DNA from: Elusimicrobiota bacterium
GTDB taxonomy: Bacteria; Elusimicrobiota; Elusimicrobia; Elusimicrobiales; UBA9959
Direction: 5' to 3'
Assembly (NCBI GenBank): GCA_003500765.1
Contig: DNQL01000296.1
Coordinates: forward strand, 1 to 9,466
DNA length: 9,466 nt
This document shows positions 6,283-9,466 of this stretch, one piece after another (position 1 is the stretch's first letter; each line of letters starts with the position of its first letter). Under the pieces are notes generated by a model. It ran no database searches. It was not told where the DNA came from and was given only the letters and a program-made list of their open reading frames with translations. The position numbers were made by a program, and so were the translations under genes.

Positions 6283-7132
6283 AGACGATGAGCGTGCCGT
6301 CATTGGAGGCGGAGACCAGCCGTTTGCCGTCCGGAGAGAAGGCGACGCAGTAGACCTCGTCCGAGTGCCCTTCCAGCAGTACGGGCGGGGCGTCGGAGAG
6401 CGGGTCCCAGAGCCGCGCCTCGCCGCCGCCGGAGGCCAGGACCTTGCCGTCCGGAGAGAAGGCCAGGGAGTTGACCCACCCGGCGCTCTTCACCTGCTTT
6501 ATCATGGCGAAACCGGCCGTGTCCCATACTTCCAGCGACTTTCCCATGCCGGTGCCGGCGGCCAGCAGGTTGCCGGCGGGGGAGAAAGCCAGCGCCCGCA
6601 CCCCGTAAATATAGTCCTCGTGCGATTTGAGGGCGGAACCGTCCTTCCAGAACTTGAGGGCCGTGCCGCCGGTGGCCGCTATGCCGGCCACCGAAAGGGC
6701 GCAGGCCTTGATGTCGCCGCTCTCCGGCCGGAGGGTGTCCACCGGCTTGAGGTTGGCGGAATCCCAGATGACGGCCAGCCCGTCGTCGCCGCCGGTTATC
6801 AGCCTGTTGCCGCCGGCGCCGGTGGAGATGGCGTTGACCGCGCCCGTGTGTTTGGCGGCCTCGCGGACGGGGGTGAGATCGGCCGCCCGCCAGCTGCGCA
6901 CGGCCTTGTCCCAGCCGGCGGTGAAGATCACGGCGCCGTCCGCGGAGAAACATAAACCCTTTATGTCGCCGGCGTGGGCTTTTACGCTCCTGAGGCAGGA
7001 GCCGTCGGCCGCGGACCAGAGTTTGAGCTCATTGTCCTCGCCGCCGCTGGCCACCATCGTGCCGCAGGGCGAGAAAGCCGCCGCCAGCACCCCGTCGGTA
7101 TGTCCTTTTAAAGTAATCGCTATTTTCGGCAT
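6272..7132 (-). CDS. WD40-repeat protein, seven-bladed beta-propeller
   Basis: This 286-residue protein consists almost entirely of seven WD40 repeats. The blade-closing tryptophans are at residues 39, 81, 123, 162, 203, 242 and 284, spaced 39-42 residues apart, enough for one closed propeller. GH or AH motifs begin several blades (GH at 10-11 and 255-256, AH at 52-53), and FSPDGK recurs in blades 6 and 7. There is no signal peptide or membrane segment, and no kinase, caspase or other effector domain is fused, so it is probably a cytosolic protein-interaction scaffold with unknown partner. Translation starts at 7132 after AAGGGGG on the minus strand; TTAGAAT about 30 nt upstream is a likely -10. 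Blade 4 is the most diverged. Identification of the fold is secure; a cellular role is not. Confidence 0.93.
   Translation of the reverse strand: MPKIAITLKGHTDGVLAAAFSPCGTMVASGGEDNELKLWSAADGSCLRSVKAHAGDIKGLCFSADGAVIFTAGWDKAVRSWRAADLTPVREAAKHTGAVNAISTGAGGNRLITGGDDGLAVIWDSANLKPVDTLRPESGDIKACALSVAGIAATGGTALKFWKDGSALKSHEDYIYGVRALAFSPAGNLLAAGTGMGKSLEVWDTAGFAMIKQVKSAGWVNSLAFSPDGKVLASGGGEARLWDPLSDAPPVLLEGHSDEVYCVAFSPDGKRLVSASNDGTLIVWEL
6324..6463 (-). repeat. Near-identical DNA repeat within the WD40 gene (blades 6 and 7)
   Basis: A 20-nt stretch at 6324-6343 recurs exactly at 6444-6463, precisely 120 nt (40 codons, about one blade) away. It encodes the FSPDGK turn and preceding residues of the last two blades. 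Such exact nucleotide identity points to relatively recent blade duplication or gene conversion rather than protein-level constraint alone. Confidence 0.75.
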
Positions 7133-7159
7133 CGCGGCCCCCTTGGAAAGATGGTTTAG

Positions 7160-7165
7160 ATTCTA
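7160..7165 (-). promoter_or_regulatory. Possible -10 box for the WD40 gene
   Basis: On the minus strand the sequence reads GTTAGAATC, containing TAGAAT (5 of 6 to TATAAT), about 28 nt upstream of the WD40 ATG. No good -35 is visible at 16-18 nt. The shared TTAGAAT with the fadL-type upstream region supports it modestly. Confidence 0.45.
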
Positions 7166-7222
7166 ACAAATTTGCGCGGCGGGTCCGGCCAAAGGGCCCA
7201 GTAAATAAGGGGCCTCCCAAGC

Positions 7223-7236
7223 CTTGACAGGTCAAG
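7223..7236. promoter_or_regulatory. Inverted repeat overlapping the -35 box (candidate operator)
   Basis: CTTGAC-AG-GTCAAG is a perfect 6-bp inverted repeat around a 2-nt centre, and its left arm contains most of the TTGACA -35. A dimeric repressor bound here would block RNA polymerase. No regulator gene in the window is an obvious partner. Chance occurrence is possible, given that the -35 itself supplies one arm. Confidence 0.45.
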
Positions 7237-7252
7237 TCTTTGATGGTATTAA
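7224..7252 (+). promoter_or_regulatory. Near-consensus sigma70-type promoter of the exported-protein gene
   Basis: A perfect TTGACA -35 at 7224-7229 is followed after exactly 17 bp by TATTAA at 7247-7252 (5 of 6 to TATAAT). Transcription would start near 7259, giving a leader of about 28 nt before the ATG at 7287. This is the strongest promoter in the window. It also shows that an upstream TTG at 7224, in frame with the gene, is not a start codon. Confidence 0.85.
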
Positions 7253-7286
7253 TATGGTAGCGGTAAACGCGGTAACAGGGGAACAT

Positions 7287-8222
7287 ATGAAACTCGTTCT
7301 GACATCGGTACTGGCGGTCTCGGTATTCTGCGGGGCCGCGGGCGCCTCGGGCTTCGAGCAGGAGCTCAGGCAGGCGGAGGATAATTTCGCGGACGTGAAG
7401 CTGGCGGACGGGCTGGAAGTGCCGCTGCCGGTCCCGTCTGCGTCAATGCCGGAGGGTATGGACGGCATGCCGGACATCTTCGGCTATTTCGAAGCCCTCA
7501 AGCCGGTAGAGGCCGGCGCCAGGGAACTGGCCGGTTTCGACAAGGCCGCCACCGCGCTCACCCGGCCCGCTGGGGAGGTCCTTTACCGCGTGGAACTGGC
7601 CACGGTGAAGAACGCCTACCTGCGCACGGCCAAAACATTCAGGACCTCCAGGGGCACCACTGTGCATGTCAGCGGCTCCAAGGCCTCCACCTGTCCCGAC
7701 GGCGGCAACGGCTGCAAGGACAAGGAGAAGTTCTTCCTGGTGCTCACCACCGACAAGGGGGAGTCTTTCTTCGCCCGGGCCATGGATATCGTCAACTGGG
7801 GCATCTTCATGAGCGGGTCCAAGACCTTCACCATAGACGGCGAGAAATATACGGTCAAGGTCAAGGCCAACGCTTCGACCCCGGAGAACAGCATGCTCGA
7901 GGTGAAGGGCCCCCGCGGCGTGGTTCTGAACGCCAGCCTCAAGGACCTGGGCGACGCCGTGGCCGCCAAAGGCACGGACGTGCGCCTGTCGAAGAACTAC
8001 AAGCTGGCCTACGGCAACGAGATAGTCCAGGGGCCGCAGGGCGCCAGGTTCACCCAGAAGATGCTGGTCCTGATGATCCCTTTCCCCGTGCAGGACGCGG
8101 CGAACTATTTCATACTCGAGGCCGCGGACATAAAGCCGGCCGGGGTGATGTTCCCGGAGCTGGAGCGCGGCCACGGCTTCAGGATGAACGGCGGCACGCT
8201 GGAGATCTTCAGGCTCAACTGA
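7287..8222 (+). CDS. Exported protein of unknown function
   Basis: I do not recognise this 311-residue protein. It begins with a signal peptide (MKLVLTSVLAVSVFCGAAGA, probable cleavage around residues 20-22), so it should leave the cytoplasm. A short helical region (FEQELRQAEDNFAD) and a Pro/Met-rich linker (about 42-62) follow. The rest is mixed alpha/beta with strand-like segments such as KTFTIDGEKYTVKVKAN and QKMLVLMIPFPV. Two cysteines, Cys136 and Cys143 (STCPDGGNGCK), could form a disulfide around a short loop. The start at 7287 is chosen because GGGG at 7278-7281 precedes it, a signal peptide begins there, and a strong promoter lies upstream; an in-frame TTG at 7224 lies within that promoter. 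It is transcribed divergently from the WD40 gene and ends 19 nt before a terminator, so it is probably monocistronic. No function is assigned. Confidence 0.85.
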   Translation: MKLVLTSVLAVSVFCGAAGASGFEQELRQAEDNFADVKLADGLEVPLPVPSASMPEGMDGMPDIFGYFEALKPVEAGARELAGFDKAATALTRPAGEVLYRVELATVKNAYLRTAKTFRTSRGTTVHVSGSKASTCPDGGNGCKDKEKFFLVLTTDKGESFFARAMDIVNWGIFMSGSKTFTIDGEKYTVKVKANASTPENSMLEVKGPRGVVLNASLKDLGDAVAAKGTDVRLSKNYKLAYGNEIVQGPQGARFTQKMLVLMIPFPVQDAANYFILEAADIKPAGVMFPELERGHGFRMNGGTLEIFRLN

Positions 8223-8241
8223 GCGAGGGGTGAGGCGTGAG

Positions 8242-8275
8242 AAGCCCCGGGCCCGGCCCCGGGGCTTTTCTTTTT
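8242..8275 (+). terminator. Intrinsic terminator after the exported-protein gene
   Basis: AAGCCCCGG (8242-8250) pairs perfectly with CCGGGGCTT (8259-8267) around an 8-nt loop, followed by TTTTCTTTTT up to 8275. It separates the exported-protein gene from the cysE promoter, whose -10 begins 10 nt later. Confidence 0.92.
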
Positions 8276-8285
8276 GGGTAAATAC

Positions 8286-8291
8286 TATAAT
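8286..8291 (+). promoter_or_regulatory. Perfect -10 box for cysE-cysK
   Basis: TATAAT matches the consensus exactly and lies only 7 nt before the cysE ATG, so the expected start point is at or within a base or two of the start codon. No recognisable -35 is present; at normal spacing it would fall inside the preceding terminator's hairpin and T-run. Confidence 0.6.
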
Positions 8292-8298
8292 GTAGGCG

Positions 8299-8916
8299 AT
8301 GTTCAACTTCGCCGAGGATGTAAACACCGTTTTCCGCAAGGACCCGGCCGCGCGCGGCCTCTTCGAGGTCCTGACCTGCTATCCCGGCCTGCACGCCGTC
8401 TGGCTGCACCGCCTGGCCCACCGCCTCTGGACGGCCGGCTGGCATACCACGGCCCGGCTTATCTCGCATATCGCCCGCTTTTTCACCGGCGTGGAGATAC
8501 ATCCCGGCGCCACCATCGGCCGGCGCTTCTTCATCGACCACGGCATGGGCGTAGTCATAGGCGAGACTACCGAAATAGGCGACGATGTCCTGCTCTACCA
8601 GGGCGTCGTGCTGGGCGGCACCTCGCTGGAGCATAAAAAGCGCCACCCGACGCTGGGCGACGGTGTTGTGGTAGGCGCGGGGGCCATAATACTGGGCGCG
8701 ATAAATATCGGCGCCCGCTCGCGGGTAGGCGCCGGGTCGGTCGTACTGCAAGCCGTGCCGCCCGACAGCACCGTTTTCGGCGTGCCCGCCCACGCCAAGG
8801 CCTCCCCGGCCGAGAGGGGCACACAGCTCGACCACGATAAGGTGGCCGACGTCTGCTGGGACGAACTGGAATCCCTGCGGGCGGAAGTGGAAGCTCTGAA
8901 AAAGAAGGTTGGATGA
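8299..8916 (+). CDS. cysE: Serine O-acetyltransferase (CysE)
   Basis: This 205-residue enzyme makes O-acetylserine from serine and acetyl-CoA, the first committed step of cysteine synthesis. The helical N-terminus (residues about 1-62, with [17 protein letters not shown]) is followed by a left-handed beta-helix of hexapeptide repeats, from [19 protein letters not shown] to [13 protein letters not shown]. The catalytic His is His81 in IDHGMG; the acidic partner position is Glu66 (VEIHP), where E. coli CysE has Asp, a substitution usual in short-form CysE proteins. The [17 protein letters not shown] signature follows. The C-terminal tail is a charged predicted coiled coil ([16 protein letters not shown]) lacking the classical Ile terminus that inserts into CysK in enteric bacteria. 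The Shine-Dalgarno is weak (AGG at 8294-8297), matching a possibly leaderless mRNA. Its stop overlaps the cysK start as ATGA. Confidence 0.93.
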   Translation: MFNFAEDVNTVFRKDPAARGLFEVLTCYPGLHAVWLHRLAHRLWTAGWHTTARLISHIARFFTGVEIHPGATIGRRFFIDHGMGVVIGETTEIGDDVLLYQGVVLGGTSLEHKKRHPTLGDGVVVGAGAIILGAINIGARSRVGAGSVVLQAVPPDSTVFGVPAHAKASPAERGTQLDHDKVADVCWDELESLRAEVEALKKKVG

Positions 8917-9466
8917 AATACGCTCCCGATATCGTTTCCCTTATCGGTGGCACCCCGCTGCTGCGCCTGAATAAAGTCGTCCCCGCTGGCCGCCTGGCTC
9001 TGGCCAAACTGGAATCGTTCAACCCGATGGGCTGCGTCAAGGAACGCGCGGCCCTCGGCATGCTCTCCGCCGCCAGGGAGGCGGGCCTGCTCAAGCCGGG
9101 CGGCACGGTGGTGGAGCCCACCTCGGGCAATACCGGCATAGGACTGGCCTGGCTCTGCGCGATATGGGGGTATAAGATAATACTGACCATGCCGGAAACG
9201 ATGAGTTCCGAGCGCCGGGCCCTGCTCAAGGCGCTTGGCGCCGAACTGGTGCTTACGCCGGGCTCCGAGGGAATGGCCGGAGCGGTAAGGAAGGCGGAGG
9301 AGATAGCCGCCGCCACGCCCGGCTCTTATATCCCGCAGCAGTTCGAAAACCCCGCCAACCCGGACATTCACCGCCGCACTACGGCCGAGGAGATCTGGCG
9401 CGACACGGACGGCAAAATAGATATTTTTATAGCCGGCGTCGGCACCGGCGGCACCATAACCGGCGT
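8913..9466 (+). CDS. cysK: Cysteine synthase (O-acetylserine sulfhydrylase), 3' end missing
   Basis: The frame opens with ATG at 8913, overlapping the cysE stop (ATGA), and runs off the window end after 184 codons. The family normally has about 300 residues. This PLP enzyme uses O-acetylserine, the product of CysE, plus sulfide to give cysteine. Visible motifs are [13 protein letters not shown] (residues 10-22), the PLP-binding lysine Lys43 in [11 protein letters not shown], the substrate and PLP loop [13 protein letters not shown] (residues about 68-80), and [10 protein letters not shown] at the edge, which binds the PLP phosphate. The residue two before the PLP lysine is Cys41, where most CysK proteins have Ser. 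Cystathionine beta-synthase-like or CysM-like specificity cannot be excluded from the partial sequence, but pairing with cysE favours CysK. Confidence 0.92.
   Translation, partial: MKYAPDIVSLIGGTPLLRLNKVVPAGRLALAKLESFNPMGCVKERAALGMLSAAREAGLLKPGGTVVEPTSGNTGIGLAWLCAIWGYKIILTMPETMSSERRALLKALGAELVLTPGSEGMAGAVRKAEEIAAATPGSYIPQQFENPANPDIHRRTTAEEIWRDTDGKIDIFIAGVGTGGTITG

Noticed and set aside
7224..7286. TTG at 7224 as start codon of the exported-protein gene
   Set aside because: The TTG is the first half of a TTGACA -35 box, and the signal peptide and Shine-Dalgarno fit the ATG at 7287.
1..9466. Mobile element, CRISPR array, tRNA or rRNA
   Set aside because: I saw no transposase or integrase frames, no spaced direct repeats, and no tRNA- or rRNA-like segments. 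The few gaps between genes are at most about 150 bp and are accounted for by promoters, terminators and short dyads.

Overview
This GC-rich window reads as chromosomal DNA of a diderm (Gram-negative-type) bacterium. It encodes an outer-membrane FadL-type porin with a signal peptide and C-terminal Phe, plus a substrate-binding lipoprotein. Frequent ATA (Ile) and AGG (Arg) codons in a GC-rich background, tight ATGA/TAATG overlaps and short GC-rich terminators fit an uncultured lineage such as Elusimicrobiota. That placement is a low-confidence impression; no taxonomic marker gene is present. I see no rRNA, tRNA, insertion sequence, phage gene or CRISPR array.

Region 1 (1-4376, + strand) is an arsenic detoxification operon. 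It runs from the 3' end of an ArsF-type thioredoxin-fold protein through an ArsG-type permease, an As(III) methyltransferase (ArsM), a thioredoxin-coupled arsenate reductase (ArsC) and an Acr3 arsenite efflux carrier. The last gene is a PhnD-like oxyanion-binding lipoprotein. Three of the four junctions from arsF to acr3 overlap (ATGA or TAATG), and the fourth (arsG-arsM) has only 8 nt between stop and start. The lipoprotein follows acr3 by 52 bp, and the unit ends at a strong intrinsic terminator. Together these genes would reduce arsenate (ArsC), export arsenite (Acr3), methylate it (ArsM), and reduce or export aromatic or organic arsenicals (ArsF/ArsG). The expected partner ArsE and any ArsR regulator would lie upstream of the window.

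Region 2 (4381-7170) holds an orphan single-domain response regulator (+) with its own promoter and a terminator. The terminator sits between it and the convergent fadL-type gene (-). Upstream of fadL on the same strand is a seven-blade WD40 protein. A hairpin-forming dyad lies over the WD40 stop codon, upstream of fadL.

Region 3 (7133-8275) is a divergent intergenic region with a near-consensus sigma70-type promoter whose -35 box lies inside a perfect inverted repeat. It drives an exported protein of unknown function that ends at an intrinsic terminator.

Region 4 (8286-9466) is a cysE-cysK pair (serine O-acetyltransferase and cysteine synthase, the latter cut by the window end). It makes cysteine and is transcribed from a perfect TATAAT placed so close to the start codon that the mRNA may be leaderless.

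The most interesting items are the composition of the ars operon, especially the lone PhnD-like lipoprotein without a permease or ATPase, and the operator-like dyads at two promoters. I do not see a clearly new multi-gene system.
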